A stretch of 64,000 nucleotides of DNA, from contig DKIG01000042.1 in NCBI GenBank assembly GCA_002454165.1, forward strand, positions 1 to 64,000, in the 5' to 3' direction. Position numbers and translations under genes: made by a program. A model generated the notes under the pieces. That model was not told the DNA's origin. It saw only the letters and a program-made list of their open reading frames with translations, and searched no databases. Shown here piece after piece: positions 1 through 8,464 of this stretch (positions are counted from its first letter, which is position 1; every line of letters begins with the position of its first letter). This DNA is from Gammaproteobacteria bacterium UBA6724. Lineage in GTDB: Bacteria; Pseudomonadota; Gammaproteobacteria; Pseudomonadales; Azotimanducaceae.

Positions 1-171
1 GTCGCCGGTGCTTGGGCGCGCAGTCAGGGCCGCCGGATTGCCGTTGGCTTGACGCAGCGCTTGTTGCCAGCGATACAGGGTTCTACGACTGACGGCGAAG
101 GCATCGCCGTCGCCACCATCGCCACTATCCCCGAAAGGACCGCCGAGAAGAGGGGTACCGATTACATCCAC
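1..171 (-). CDS. Partial helix-turn-helix transposase-like ORF, cut by the window edge
   Basis: Read on the minus strand, an open frame runs from just after a TAG at 183-181 to the window edge, with a possible GTG start at 171. The visible part contains a stretch reading AVSRRTLYRWQQALRQANGN, which resembles the DNA-recognition helix of transposases and integrases that carry an N-terminal helix-turn-helix. It is preceded by a short Gly/Asp-rich stretch from a GGCGAT-like simple repeat. No catalytic domain is visible and the 5' part is unusually short, so this may be a decayed insertion-sequence remnant. It lies divergent from argG and its start region abuts the argG promoter. Family assignment is weak. 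Confidence 0.35.
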   Translation of the reverse strand, partial: MDVIGTPLLGGPFGDSGDGGDGDAFAVSRRTLYRWQQALRQANGNPAALTARPSTGD

Positions 172-183
172 CCAAGCAAACTA

Positions 184-192
184 TGCTAAGAT
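184..192 (+). promoter_or_regulatory. Putative extended -10 promoter of argG
   Basis: TGCTAAGAT matches an extended -10 element (TGN followed by TAAGAT). A weak -35 candidate, TTACAT at 162-167, lies 19 bp upstream of the hexamer. Transcription would start near 199, giving argG a leader of about 60 nt. I see no convincing ArgR box. Confidence 0.4.
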
Positions 193-258
193 GAACGCCA
201 TCATTGACGCAGATACACCGATAGACGCAAATACTTCGTTTTTCTCTGGATTAATAAC

Positions 259-1497
259 ATGGCTGGTAGCGACAAATCTGCTTTTAGAAAGATAGTCCTT
301 GCCTATTCTGGTGGTCTTGATACCTCGGTGATTCTCAAGTGGCTACAGGAAACCTACGACTGTGAAGTGGTGACCTACACCGCCGACCTGGGTCAGGGCG
401 AGGAGCTGGAAGCGGCACGGCAAAAGGCCGCCGGGATGGGGGTAAAGGAAATATACATTGACGACCTACGAGAGGAATTTGTGCGGGACTATGTGTTTCC
501 CATGTTCCGCTGCAACACTGTGTATGAAGGTGAATATCTGCTTGGCACTAGTATTGCGCGACCATTGATTGTCAAAGGGTTGGTTGCTGTGGCGAATGCA
601 ACCGGCGCTGAGGCAATCGCTCACGGGGCAACGGGCAAGGGTAATGACCAGGTGAGATTTGAACTTGGTATCTACGCCCTGAAGCCGGATGTGAAGGTGA
701 TCGCCCCCTGGCGTGACTGGGAATTAGGCTCTCGCGAAAGTCTGATGGAGTTTTGTAAACAGCACCAGATCCAAGTAGATCACAAACATGCAGGAGAGAG
801 ATCTCCCTACTCAATGGATGCCAACCTGCTACATATTTCTTATGAAGGCGACCGGCTGGAGGACCCGGCGGCGGAACCCGACGAGGATATGTGGCTCTGG
901 ACTGTCTCGCCCGAAGCCGCACCAGACACGCCGGTTTATATTGAATTGGGATACGAGGGCGGCGATGTCGTTGCGGTGGACGGCAATGCCATGTCGCCTG
1001 CCCAGATCTTGACGCATCTCAATAAAGTAGGCGGTGCCCAGGGTATCGGCAGGGTTGATATCGTTGAAAACCGATATGTTGGTATGAAGGCGAGAGGTTG
1101 TTACGAAACTCCCGGCGGCAGTATTTTGTTGAAGGGGCATCGCGCCATGGAGTCCATCACACTTGATCGGGAACTGGCACACCTGAAGGACGAACTCATG
1201 CCGCGCTACGCCAGTTTGATTTATAACGGTTATTGGTGGTCGCCAGAGAGGCGGGCATTGCAGGTATTGATTGATGAGTCGCAACGGCATGTGAATGGCA
1301 GTGTCAAACTCAAATTGTACAAGGGCAATATCACGGTGGTTGGTCGCGAGTCAGATACGGATAGCCTCTACGATGCCAGGGTGGTGACTTTTGAGGAGGA
1401 CGCTGGTGCTTATAATCAAACTGATGCGAGCGGATTTATTAATCTGAATGCTTTGCGGTTGAAACTCGCTGCCAGCAAAGGGCGCAAGATGCAATAG
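259..1497 (+). CDS. argG: Argininosuccinate synthase
   Basis: Cytosolic enzyme that joins citrulline and aspartate using ATP, giving argininosuccinate, AMP and PPi, the penultimate step of arginine synthesis. The N-terminal PP-loop nucleotide-binding motif SGGLDTS is at residues 17-23, followed by the family segments around TYTADLGQG and [15 protein letters not shown]. At 412 residues it is slightly longer than the usual 400 or so. The ATG at 259 is preceded by a short leader. The gene stands alone, with a putative extended -10 promoter just upstream, and converges on nth. Identification is firm. Confidence 0.97.
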   Translation: MAGSDKSAFRKIVLAYSGGLDTSVILKWLQETYDCEVVTYTADLGQGEELEAARQKAAGMGVKEIYIDDLREEFVRDYVFPMFRCNTVYEGEYLLGTSIARPLIVKGLVAVANATGAEAIAHGATGKGNDQVRFELGIYALKPDVKVIAPWRDWELGSRESLMEFCKQHQIQVDHKHAGERSPYSMDANLLHISYEGDRLEDPAAEPDEDMWLWTVSPEAAPDTPVYIELGYEGGDVVAVDGNAMSPAQILTHLNKVGGAQGIGRVDIVENRYVGMKARGCYETPGGSILLKGHRAMESITLDRELAHLKDELMPRYASLIYNGYWWSPERRALQVLIDESQRHVNGSVKLKLYKGNITVVGRESDTDSLYDARVVTFEEDAGAYNQTDASGFINLNALRLKLAASKGRKMQ

Positions 1498-1569
1498 AAC
1501 CAGGCGCGAATATCCGGGTGCCGCTTTTGGTAAATCTACTGATAAATCGCTCAGCTTAAAGTGTATCGT

Positions 1570-2214
1570 CTAGCCCTCCAGGTATTGTCCCTTGTCCTTA
1601 AATTCACACAGATCAGCAATACAGCAGGCACCGCACCTAGGTTTGCGGGCAACGCAAACATAACGCCCGTGCAGAATCAGCCAGTGATGGACATTGCGGA
1701 CAAACTCCTCTGGAATGACCCCCAGCAGTTTTTTCTCAACCTCTAAGACGGTCTTCCCCGGTGCCAGCCGGGTCCGGTTGGACACTCGGTAAATATGCGT
1801 ATCCACGGCAATGGTAGCCTCTCCCCAAGCGGTATTGAGCAGGACGTTTGCCGTCTTCCGACCCACACCCGGCAGGGCTTCCAGTGCTTCCCTAGTGCGG
1901 GGTACCTCTGAGTGGTGTTGCGCCACCAATATCTTGCAGGTCTTGATGATGTTTTTAGCCTTGCTGTTATAGAGACCAATCGTCTTGATGAAGGGTTTGA
2001 GTTTACGCAACCCCAAGCCCGCAATGGCTGCCGGCGTATTGGCGAGCGGATAGAGTTTGGCGGTGGCTTTATTGACGCTGATATCAGTGGCTTGAGCGGA
2101 CAAGATGACAGCAATCAGCAACTCAAAGTCTGAACCATAGTTCAATTCCGTCGTCGGATTCGGATTCCTAGCTCTGAGTCGGGACAGTATCTGGACGCGT
2201 TTTTCCGCGTTCAT
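1570..2214 (-). CDS. nth: Endonuclease III (DNA glycosylase/AP lyase)
   Basis: Base-excision repair enzyme that removes oxidised pyrimidines and nicks the resulting abasic site. The helix-hairpin-helix LPGVGRKTA ends near residue 122, with catalytic Lys120 and Asp138 at the same numbers as in E. coli. Four C-terminal cysteines, Cys187, 194, 197 and 203, form the C-X6-C-X2-C-X5-C pattern that binds a [4Fe-4S] cluster. It is 214 residues, close to the usual 211. It overlaps the end of rnfE by 4 bp (ATGA) and is the last gene of the rnf operon, the arrangement also known from E. coli. Confidence 0.97.
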   Translation of the reverse strand: MNAEKRVQILSRLRARNPNPTTELNYGSDFELLIAVILSAQATDISVNKATAKLYPLANTPAAIAGLGLRKLKPFIKTIGLYNSKAKNIIKTCKILVAQHHSEVPRTREALEALPGVGRKTANVLLNTAWGEATIAVDTHIYRVSNRTRLAPGKTVLEVEKKLLGVIPEEFVRNVHHWLILHGRYVCVARKPRCGACCIADLCEFKDKGQYLEG

Positions 2215-2936
2215 GCGGTTGCTTCTTGCTTTTCAGAAGGGGAGTTTTCAGAAGGGCTATGTGCAAAAAAGTTATCAATATAATTTTTCGCCGCTATCAG
2301 ACAGCCCAGCGTCAGGAAGGCACCCGGTGGCAGCAGTAATAACAGAAAGCCAGAGTCAGTGACCCTGAGGGTGATATCTGGCAGTCCCGTTAAGAGATGC
2401 AGCTTAGCGAACAGACTCCCGCTGCCAATCAGTTCCCGGATAGCACCCATCAGTAGCAGGACAAGCAGGAATCCCAGCCCCATCATCACCCCGTCAAGCA
2501 TGGCTCTCAGCACCGGCTGTCTGGTGGCAAAGGCTTCCGCCCGGCCCAGCAATGTACAGTTGGTTACTATCAAGGCAACGAAGAGTCCGATGCGCTGATG
2601 CAGGTCAAAAAACCAGTACTGCAAGCTCAGATCTGCGAGGGTCACAAAGCTGGCAATGGTAAGAATTTGCACTGGCAGACGGGTCTCTTCGTCCAGCAGT
2701 CCCCGTACCAGGCTCAGACTGAGATTGGACAGGATGAGCACCGCGAGCGTGGTGAGACCGAGACCGAGACTGGTCGCAAAGGTGTTAGATACCGCCAGTA
2801 GCGGACACAAGCCAAGCAGTTGCACCAGTGCCGGGTTCATATCCCAGAGGCCCTGCCTGGACAACTGCCTGAGGTCTGTTCCCCTCAGTCGTTGCCGCGC
2901 CGATTGACCTGCATTTTCGGGATGACTGAGCAGCAT
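2211..2936 (-). CDS. rnfE: Rnf electron transport complex subunit E
   Basis: Integral membrane subunit of the Rnf/Rsx ion-pumping oxidoreductase. About six hydrophobic helices are visible. The sequence carries conserved family segments such as NPALVQLLGLCPLLAVSN near the N-terminus and IVTNCTLLGRAEAF mid-protein, the latter being the inverted-repeat half shared with RnfA. Length is 241 residues, against about 231 in E. coli. The start ATG follows the rnfG stop directly (TAGATG), so the two are probably translationally coupled. The C-terminal tail contains a short duplicated stretch around SPSENSPSEK. Confidence 0.94.
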   Translation of the reverse strand: MLLSHPENAGQSARQRLRGTDLRQLSRQGLWDMNPALVQLLGLCPLLAVSNTFATSLGLGLTTLAVLILSNLSLSLVRGLLDEETRLPVQILTIASFVTLADLSLQYWFFDLHQRIGLFVALIVTNCTLLGRAEAFATRQPVLRAMLDGVMMGLGFLLVLLLMGAIRELIGSGSLFAKLHLLTGLPDITLRVTDSGFLLLLLPPGAFLTLGCLIAAKNYIDNFFAHSPSENSPSEKQEATA

Positions 2937-3521
2937 CTATTGCGTCTCTTCTGTGGTTTGCTCAGTGGGACCGGCGTCTCGCAGGAGGGCGGCATGCACG
3001 GCACGAATGCTTGCTCGGGAGGTGATGGTCGCACCCGTGATGCCGTCAAATCTGCCGCCTTCTTGGCTGAGTGCCCAGTCAGCCTCCTCTGTATTGACCA
3101 GGGACAGACCCTTGAACAGATCAATCCATGGGGATATAGCGTGCTCAATTTTATCGCCCAGGCCAGGAGTTTCCTGATGCGCAAAGGCACGCACACCCAT
3201 GACTTCACCCTGATGATCCACCGCCACCCAGAAGGCGATATGCCCGTTGTAACCCTGTTGGGTATGTTGCTGCAGGATCCTGCCGATGGGCTGGGCTGGT
3301 GCTTGGGACGCATCTTGTGCGGCTTTCAGTATCTGATAATGCGCACTGCCCAGTCCCCGGGTCTTCACCAGATGGATATTCTCGGCATGTATCATGTCCC
3401 GCAGGGTTTGTTCTGCATGCGCTTGTCTGTTCCGCGATATCTGCTCTTCGGAGATAGTTTGCATACCGGCAAGCAGTAGGGCGCAGAGCAGCGCCAGGAG
3501 GATGGGTTTGGCGACGGTCAT
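2937..3521 (-). CDS. rnfG: Rnf electron transport complex subunit G (flavoprotein)
   Basis: Periplasm-facing FMN subunit of Rnf. There is a single N-terminal membrane anchor. The C-terminal motif FDGITGATITS includes the S/TGAT signature, whose final threonine carries covalent FMN in the family. I place the start at the ATG at 3521 (MTVAKPILLALL), giving 194 residues, near the 206 of E. coli RsxG. The frame stays open upstream to 3653, but that extension is made only of an 8-residue repeat from a 24-bp tandem array, so it is unlikely to be protein. No Shine-Dalgarno precedes 3521; the start overlaps a stop as TAATG. Confidence 0.9.
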   Translation of the reverse strand: MTVAKPILLALLCALLLAGMQTISEEQISRNRQAHAEQTLRDMIHAENIHLVKTRGLGSAHYQILKAAQDASQAPAQPIGRILQQHTQQGYNGHIAFWVAVDHQGEVMGVRAFAHQETPGLGDKIEHAISPWIDLFKGLSLVNTEEADWALSQEGGRFDGITGATITSRASIRAVHAALLRDAGPTEQTTEETQ

Positions 3522-3528
3522 TATAAAG

Positions 3529-3617
3529 AACCGCTCAAGGCTGTTGATGAAAAACTGCACAAGGCTGTTACTAAAAAACCGCTCAAGGCTGTTAACAAAG
3601 AACCGCTCAAGGCTGTT
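3529..3617. repeat. 24-bp tandem repeat between rnfD and rnfG (family A)
   Basis: About 3.7 copies, with units at 3529-3552, 3553-3576, 3577-3600 and partial 3601-3617. On the coding (minus) strand each has the core AACAGCCTTGAGCGGTT. The outermost copy includes the last codons and stop of rnfD. A frame opened by the TTG overlapping that stop (TTGA) reads through all copies and ends at a TAA overlapping the rnfG ATG. The same core occurs in 24-bp arrays in the DUF58 gene and in mfd. Confidence 0.9.
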
Positions 3618-4614
3618 CCCCCATGTTGTTTTTTGGTGCCAGCAGATAATCAATCAGGGGTGAGCAGGCGTTCATCAAGAGGACACCGAAGGCGATACCT
3701 TCAGGATAGGCGCCGATGCTACGGATGATAAAAGTGATGCCAGCAACACCAGCGCCGAATAATAATAGTCCGGTCGGCAGGGTTGGGCAGGTGACAGGAT
3801 CGGTGATAATAAAAAATGCTGCCAGCATGGTGGCGCCAGACATCAGGTGAAAGGCCGGTGCGCCGAGGCTTGAGGCGGAGCCGCCATCCTGGAACAGGAG
3901 TGCCAGACCGCCCAGCACCAACAGCATACTGAGGGGTGTTTGCCAGGGGATTACACCCAGATACAGGAGACATAAACCTCCCACCAGGAAGGCAAGATTG
4001 ATATGCAACCATGGCTGCCAGTTGGCGGCCTGGACCGGGTCGGTAAAAAATTCATCACTTGTGGTGCTTGCATCCTGCCGGAATTTCCAGGCATCAAGCG
4101 GCGTCGCCCGGGTGACGCCGTCATAGTCTGCTCTGGCATCCCTGGTGTGCCACTTGGCTTTGATGACCTCCACCGTGGATAGGGGAGGCGTGATCTGAGA
4201 TGGCGGTGGCCATTGGCTCATTGCCAGGGGAAAGGACAGTATCAAGACCGCGAAGCCGACCATGGCGGGATTGAACAGGTTGTGCCCCAAACCACCATAA
4301 AGATGTTTGCCGAACACAAGCGCAAATACAGCGGCAAGCATCACCATCCAGAAGGGCAAGAGGGGCGGTAATGCCAGCCCCAGCAGGACGCCGGTCAAGA
4401 GGGCACTACCATCCATCAGCGTGTCCCGAAGGACGGTGATACTTTTTCCTCTCAGCCTCAGCATCAAGGCTTCGGCTACCAGTGCGGCGACTGATGCAGT
4501 AACAATGTTGAGCAGTATCCCCGTGCCAAAATACCAGGCAAGCAGGACCAGCCCCGGCACGAGTGCCAGAAGTGTCCACCGCATCATGTTGGTGCTGGTC
4601 ATGGCGCTGGTCAT
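3607..4614 (-). CDS. rnfD: Rnf electron transport complex subunit D
   Basis: Multi-spanning membrane flavoprotein of the Rnf complex, 335 residues (E. coli RsxD 352). About nine hydrophobic segments are visible. The motif HLMSGATMLAAFF contains SGAT, the covalent FMN attachment site of RnfD/NqrB. The start codon at 4614 lies in the last copy of a 14-bp repeat and has no Shine-Dalgarno. It overlaps the stop of the preceding mini-ORF as ATGA. A second in-frame ATG follows four codons later within a related repeat, so the exact initiation codon is uncertain. Confidence 0.94.
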   Translation of the reverse strand: MTSAMTSTNMMRWTLLALVPGLVLLAWYFGTGILLNIVTASVAALVAEALMLRLRGKSITVLRDTLMDGSALLTGVLLGLALPPLLPFWMVMLAAVFALVFGKHLYGGLGHNLFNPAMVGFAVLILSFPLAMSQWPPPSQITPPLSTVEVIKAKWHTRDARADYDGVTRATPLDAWKFRQDASTTSDEFFTDPVQAANWQPWLHINLAFLVGGLCLLYLGVIPWQTPLSMLLVLGGLALLFQDGGSASSLGAPAFHLMSGATMLAAFFIITDPVTCPTLPTGLLLFGAGVAGITFIIRSIGAYPEGIAFGVLLMNACSPLIDYLLAPKNNMGEQP

Positions 4615-4670
4615 AGTGTGCTGGTCATAGTGTGCTGGTCATAGTGTGCTGGTCATAGTGTGCTGGTCAT
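4615..4670 (-). repeat. 14-bp tandem repeat forming overlapping mini-ORFs (family B)
   Basis: Four exact copies of ATGACCAGCACACT on the minus strand, at 4670-4657, 4656-4643, 4642-4629 and 4628-4615. Each copy encodes Met-Thr-Ser-Thr-Leu-stop, and its TGA overlaps the ATG of the next copy. The chain is entered from the rnfBC stop through a related mini-ORF (4684-4667, Met-Ser-Pro-Ala-Pro-stop) and leads into the rnfD ATG at 4614. Because the unit is 14 bp, the frame changes at every step. Confidence 0.93.
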
Positions 4671-4680
4671 GGCGCTGGAC

Positions 4681-5658
4681 TCATAGTGACCGGCCGCTTT
4701 CCATAACGCCGTCGGGTTCAGTGCTACCTTCCTGAATGGCAGCAAGCAGTGTGGCTCGGTCCTGTTGCGAGGGACGACGGCGCCCCCTGTCGGCAGCCAG
4801 CATCAGCCGTTGCTGACGCTGGAAATATCTTGCTTCTGTTTCTTGGGCGAGTGTTTGTGCCGCCTGCTGTCGCCGATGCTGCGCTTTGCTTGCGATGAAT
4901 ATCCCGCTCAAGGGTAGCCCACTGGGACAGACCCGGTCACAGGCGCCGCATTCAATACAGTCGTCAAGTCCGTGGCTGAGCAACTTGTCCGTGTCCTGAC
5001 GATACCAGTACAACTGCTGTGGGTTCAGATCCCGAGGGCAGACCGTGATGCAGAAGCCGCAGTTGATGCAGGCTTGCGCTGGTGCTTCCTCACTTGCCCT
5101 GGCGAGAAGTGTCGCATCCTGCATTTGCGCGACACTGACTTTCCCGGACGGCAAAAGGTCAATGCAGTCCACCGGGCAGGGTGGGCGGCATAGATCGCAA
5201 CCGGTACAGACCTCTTCCAGTACGGTGTGCATCAGTTGCGGCGCGCCGATAATGGCATCAACCGGGCAGGCGGCAATGCACAGGGTACAACCTATACAAC
5301 TGTCTTCCCGGATCCGCGCCACCAGAGACTCTGGGGTATCTGGCACCCTCTTGTCCCCCCTTCTTGTTTCTCGCCCCAGCAATTTGGCGAGGGCTTTGAC
5401 CCCTTCCTCGCCCCCCGGCGGGCAGAGGTTGATTGCCTCGCCTGCTGCGATGGCGGTGGCATAGGGACGACATCCGGGATAACCGCACTGTGCACATTGC
5501 GTTTGCGGCAACAGGGCGTTAATGGCGGTTACCAGTTCATTGTCATTGCTGCAGAATCGGCGCGCCGCCAGGCTGAGTAGCAGTGCCGCCAACCCACTCA
5601 GGGTCACTATGAGCAGGACCCCGGGTAGGAGGTCAATAATGAATTGATTGATAGCCAT
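4681..5658 (-). CDS. rnfB: RnfB-RnfC fusion: RnfB plus the RnfC C-terminal [4Fe-4S] domain, no NADH/FMN module
   Basis: Residues 1-170 match RnfB throughout: an N-terminal membrane helix, the Fe-S motif with Cys55, 58, 63 and 79, then two ferredoxin motifs at Cys121/124/127/131 and Cys151/154/157/161. After a short linker the sequence changes to the end of RnfC, with clusters at Cys197/200/203/207 and Cys234/237/240/244, the intervening segment around [10 protein letters not shown], and the charged tail that follows these clusters in RnfC. The roughly 360-residue N-terminal part of RnfC that binds FMN and NADH in the family is absent. No separate rnfC lies in the operon (rnfA, rnfBC, rnfD, rnfG, rnfE, nth). 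The start at 5658 directly follows the rnfA stop. The gene is fully open, so this looks like an in-frame deletion fusion rather than decay. Confidence 0.88.
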   Translation of the reverse strand: MAINQFIIDLLPGVLLIVTLSGLAALLLSLAARRFCSNDNELVTAINALLPQTQCAQCGYPGCRPYATAIAAGEAINLCPPGGEEGVKALAKLLGRETRRGDKRVPDTPESLVARIREDSCIGCTLCIAACPVDAIIGAPQLMHTVLEEVCTGCDLCRPPCPVDCIDLLPSGKVSVAQMQDATLLARASEEAPAQACINCGFCITVCPRDLNPQQLYWYRQDTDKLLSHGLDDCIECGACDRVCPSGLPLSGIFIASKAQHRRQQAAQTLAQETEARYFQRQQRLMLAADRGRRRPSQQDRATLLAAIQEGSTEPDGVMESGRSL

Positions 5659-6234
5659 TCAAGCCATACCCGTAAAACCCATAAAGGCAAGCGACAATAT
5701 GCCGGCGGTGATCATATTGATAGCCGCACCCCTGAAAGGCAGAGGAAGATCGGCGGCGGCCTGGCGTTCACGAATGGTGGCAAACACCACAAGCAAAAGA
5801 GAGAAACCGAGCGCGGCACCGAATCCGTAGAGGATAGAGTCCACAAAATTGTTGGCGGTGCGGCTGTTGAGCAGAGCAACTCCCAGGACTGCACAGTTGG
5901 TCGTGATCAGGGGTACATAGATCCCAAGCACCTGATGCAAGAGTGGCTGGGTTGCCCGCATGATGATTTCCGAAAGTTGAACCAGTGTGGCGATAACCAG
6001 GACGAAAGCGATGATACGAAGATATTCAAGTCCGAAGGGCAATAGCAGGTAGTGATCTATCAGGTAGCTCACCGCGCAGGACAGGGTCAAGACAAAGCCG
6101 GTTGCGGCGGACATGCCGAGGGCACTGTCGAGCCGCTGGCTTGCACCCATGAAGGGGCACAGACCAAGAAACTGCACCATCACGACATTGTTCACGAAGA
6201 TGCTGGCGAGCAGAATGATGGCAGCATGGGACAT
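5659..6234 (-). CDS. rnfA: Rnf electron transport complex subunit A
   Basis: Six-helix membrane subunit, 191 residues (E. coli RsxA 193). It shares the conserved [20 protein letters not shown] segment near residue 12 and [13 protein letters not shown] mid-protein, the two half-repeats whose cysteines hold a membrane [2Fe-2S] cluster in the family. It is the first gene of the rnf operon. Upstream, metG ends only 11 bp away on the same strand, so the rnf genes could be co-transcribed with metG. Confidence 0.96.
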   Translation of the reverse strand: MSHAAIILLASIFVNNVVMVQFLGLCPFMGASQRLDSALGMSAATGFVLTLSCAVSYLIDHYLLLPFGLEYLRIIAFVLVIATLVQLSEIIMRATQPLLHQVLGIYVPLITTNCAVLGVALLNSRTANNFVDSILYGFGAALGFSLLLVVFATIRERQAAADLPLPFRGAAINMITAGILSLAFMGFTGMA

Positions 6235-6245
6235 CTGCTGAGCGC

Positions 6246-8246
6246 TTAGCTGACCTTCATGCCCGGACTTGCACCAGCATGAGGTTCCAGGAGAAAGATA
6301 TCTTTGCCGCCCGGACCCGCCGCCAGCACCATACCTTCCGAGACGCCAAATCTCATTTTTCTTGGCTTGAGGTTAGCGACCATCACACTCAGTCTGCCGA
6401 CAAGGTCTTCAGGTTGATAGGCGGACTTGATGCCTGCAAAGACGCTACGGGTCTCGTCGCCCAGGTCCAGCGTCAGCCGCAGTAGCTTGTCGGCACCTTC
6501 AACCTGCTCGGCTGCCACTATGCGGACTACTCTCAGATCAATCTTGGCAAAGTCCTCAATGTCAATCATCTCGCTTGCATGTTGTTCAGTGTCGGTTTCT
6601 TCAGGTTCTTCTATAGAGTCTTCAATCATGGCGTCCACCTTTTCTGATTCTATCCGGGTCATAAGGGGTTGGAATTTGTTGATCTGATGCTCAGTCAGGC
6701 TGTTGCTTCTGTCGGCCCAGCTTAGGGGAGCAATACTGAGAAATATTTCAGACTTCTCCGCCAGACTGGGCAGAATCGGTTTGAGGTAGGTCACAATTAC
6801 CCGAAAGAGATTCAAGCCGTCCGAACACACCTGCTGCACTTCGTTTTTTCTGGCGGAATCTTTGCTCATTACCCAGGGTTTGTGCTCATCAATAAACTGA
6901 TTTGCCTTGTCCGCTAGTGCCATAATATCGCGGACGACTTTGTTGAAGTCGCAGTTTTCATAATGTTCGGCGATGCCGTCACCGGCATTGATGCATTCTG
7001 TCAGCAGCGGATTGTCCGCCTGTGAACTAAGCCTGCCGTCGAATTGTTTGTTGATGAATCCAGCACACCGGGACGCAATGTTGACCACCTTGCCAACGAG
7101 GTCGGCATTCACCCGCTGCACAAAATCATCAAGGTTGATATCAATATCATCTACTCCGCCGTTCATTTTCGCGGCGAAGTAATAGCGCAGATACTCGGGG
7201 TCAAGATGCTCAAGATAATTCCGTGCCATGATAAAGGTGCCACGGGACTTGGACATTTTTAATCCGCCCACCTTGACGAATCCATGGGCGTGTATCCTGG
7301 TAGGGGTCCGGAATCCAGACACATGTAAAATGGCGGGCCAGAAGAGAGCGTGGAAATTCACAATGTCCTTGCCGATAAAGTGATGCACTTCACAGTCTGA
7401 GCCTTCGCGCCAGAAGTCATCAAAATCAATCTGCTGGTTCGTAGCACAGTAGTTTTGGAAACTCGCCATGTAACCCACCGGTGCATCTAGCCAGACATAA
7501 AAGTATTTGCCGGTGGTGCCCGGTATTTCAAAACCGAAGTAGGGCGGATCCCGACTGATATCCCAGTCTTGCAGACCCGCATCAAGCCATTCAGACAATT
7601 TGTTGGCGACCTGTTCCTGTAGGGTGCCGCTCCGTGTCCAGGTTTTCAGATATTGGGTGAAGTTGGATAGGGTGAAAAAGAAATGGGCGGATTCTTTCAA
7701 TACCGGCTTGGCACCAGAGATTTTTGATTGGGGGTCTATCAAATCGGTTGCATCGTAGGTGGCACCGCAAGCCTCGCAGTTATCACCATATTGGTTGCTG
7801 GCTTTGCACCTGGGGCAGATACCGACGATGAATCTGTCCGCCAGGAACATTTTCTTTTCTGGGTCATAAAGTTGATTGATGGATTTAACCTGGATCTGTT
7901 CTGCCGCCAGCAACCGATTGTAGATGAGTGTTGCTAGGGTTTTGTTTTCTTCAGAGTGAGTGGTGTGATATTTGTCGTGGCTGATTTTGAAATCGGAAAA
8001 ATCCCGTTGGTGCTCCTCTTGCATCTGTGCAATCAATTCTTCTGGCGTGATATTCAATTCCTGGGCTTGCAACATGGTGGCGGTGCCGTGGGCATCATCG
8101 GCACAGACATAGATACACTCATGGCCCTGCTCCCGCTGGAATCTCACCCAGATGTCCGTTTGAATATGCTCCATCAGATGTCCCAGATGGATGGGCCCAT
8201 TGGCATTGGGCAGAGCACTGGTGACGAGTAGGCGACGCTTTTCCAT
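6246..8246 (-). CDS. metG: Methionyl-tRNA synthetase
   Basis: Charges tRNA-Met with methionine in the cytosol. The HIGH-type motif is HLGHL at residues 20-24 and the KMSKS loop is near residue 330. A zinc knuckle with CPRC and CEAC lies between them. The C-terminal tRNA-binding (EMAP/Trbp111-like) domain is present from [16 protein letters not shown] to the end, so this is the long dimeric form at 666 residues. The region just before this domain contains a Glu-rich linker. The start at 8246 lacks a strong Shine-Dalgarno. Confidence 0.97.
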   Translation of the reverse strand: MEKRRLLVTSALPNANGPIHLGHLMEHIQTDIWVRFQREQGHECIYVCADDAHGTATMLQAQELNITPEELIAQMQEEHQRDFSDFKISHDKYHTTHSEENKTLATLIYNRLLAAEQIQVKSINQLYDPEKKMFLADRFIVGICPRCKASNQYGDNCEACGATYDATDLIDPQSKISGAKPVLKESAHFFFTLSNFTQYLKTWTRSGTLQEQVANKLSEWLDAGLQDWDISRDPPYFGFEIPGTTGKYFYVWLDAPVGYMASFQNYCATNQQIDFDDFWREGSDCEVHHFIGKDIVNFHALFWPAILHVSGFRTPTRIHAHGFVKVGGLKMSKSRGTFIMARNYLEHLDPEYLRYYFAAKMNGGVDDIDINLDDFVQRVNADLVGKVVNIASRCAGFINKQFDGRLSSQADNPLLTECINAGDGIAEHYENCDFNKVVRDIMALADKANQFIDEHKPWVMSKDSARKNEVQQVCSDGLNLFRVIVTYLKPILPSLAEKSEIFLSIAPLSWADRSNSLTEHQINKFQPLMTRIESEKVDAMIEDSIEEPEETDTEQHASEMIDIEDFAKIDLRVVRIVAAEQVEGADKLLRLTLDLGDETRSVFAGIKSAYQPEDLVGRLSVMVANLKPRKMRFGVSEGMVLAAGPGGKDIFLLEPHAGASPGMKVS

Positions 8247-8310
8247 CTTGTCCAGATGAGATGTAAAATCAGGGGGCTCAATATATAGATGAAGGCTCTG
8301 GATTTCATCT

Positions 8311-8360
8311 GTTTGTTGCCGTTTGTCGCCGTTTGTCGCCGTTTGTCGCCGTTTGTTGCT
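8311..8360. repeat. 10-bp tandem repeat between metG and mrp
   Basis: Five copies of GTTTGTCGCC (first and last copies with one or two changes) fill 8311-8360 in the divergent 194-bp gap between metG and mrp. The period is not a multiple of three and the array codes for nothing I can support. It lies about 65 bp upstream of metG and 80 bp upstream of mrp, within the space where both promoters must lie. Confidence 0.92.
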
Positions 8361-8464
8361 GTCATGCCGACTAATAAACTTGAAAAAAGCCTGGTGTCGT
8401 GTGAATCTTGCGGGCGGGTTAAAGCATCGGAGGACGACTCATTAGCGACAAACACATTGAGAAG

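Noticed and set aside
4681..5658. Long RnfB considered to be the clostridial type with extra ferredoxin clusters
   Set aside because: The C-terminal half matches RnfC specifically (NPQQLYW segment and charged tail after the clusters), not extra RnfB ferredoxin domains.
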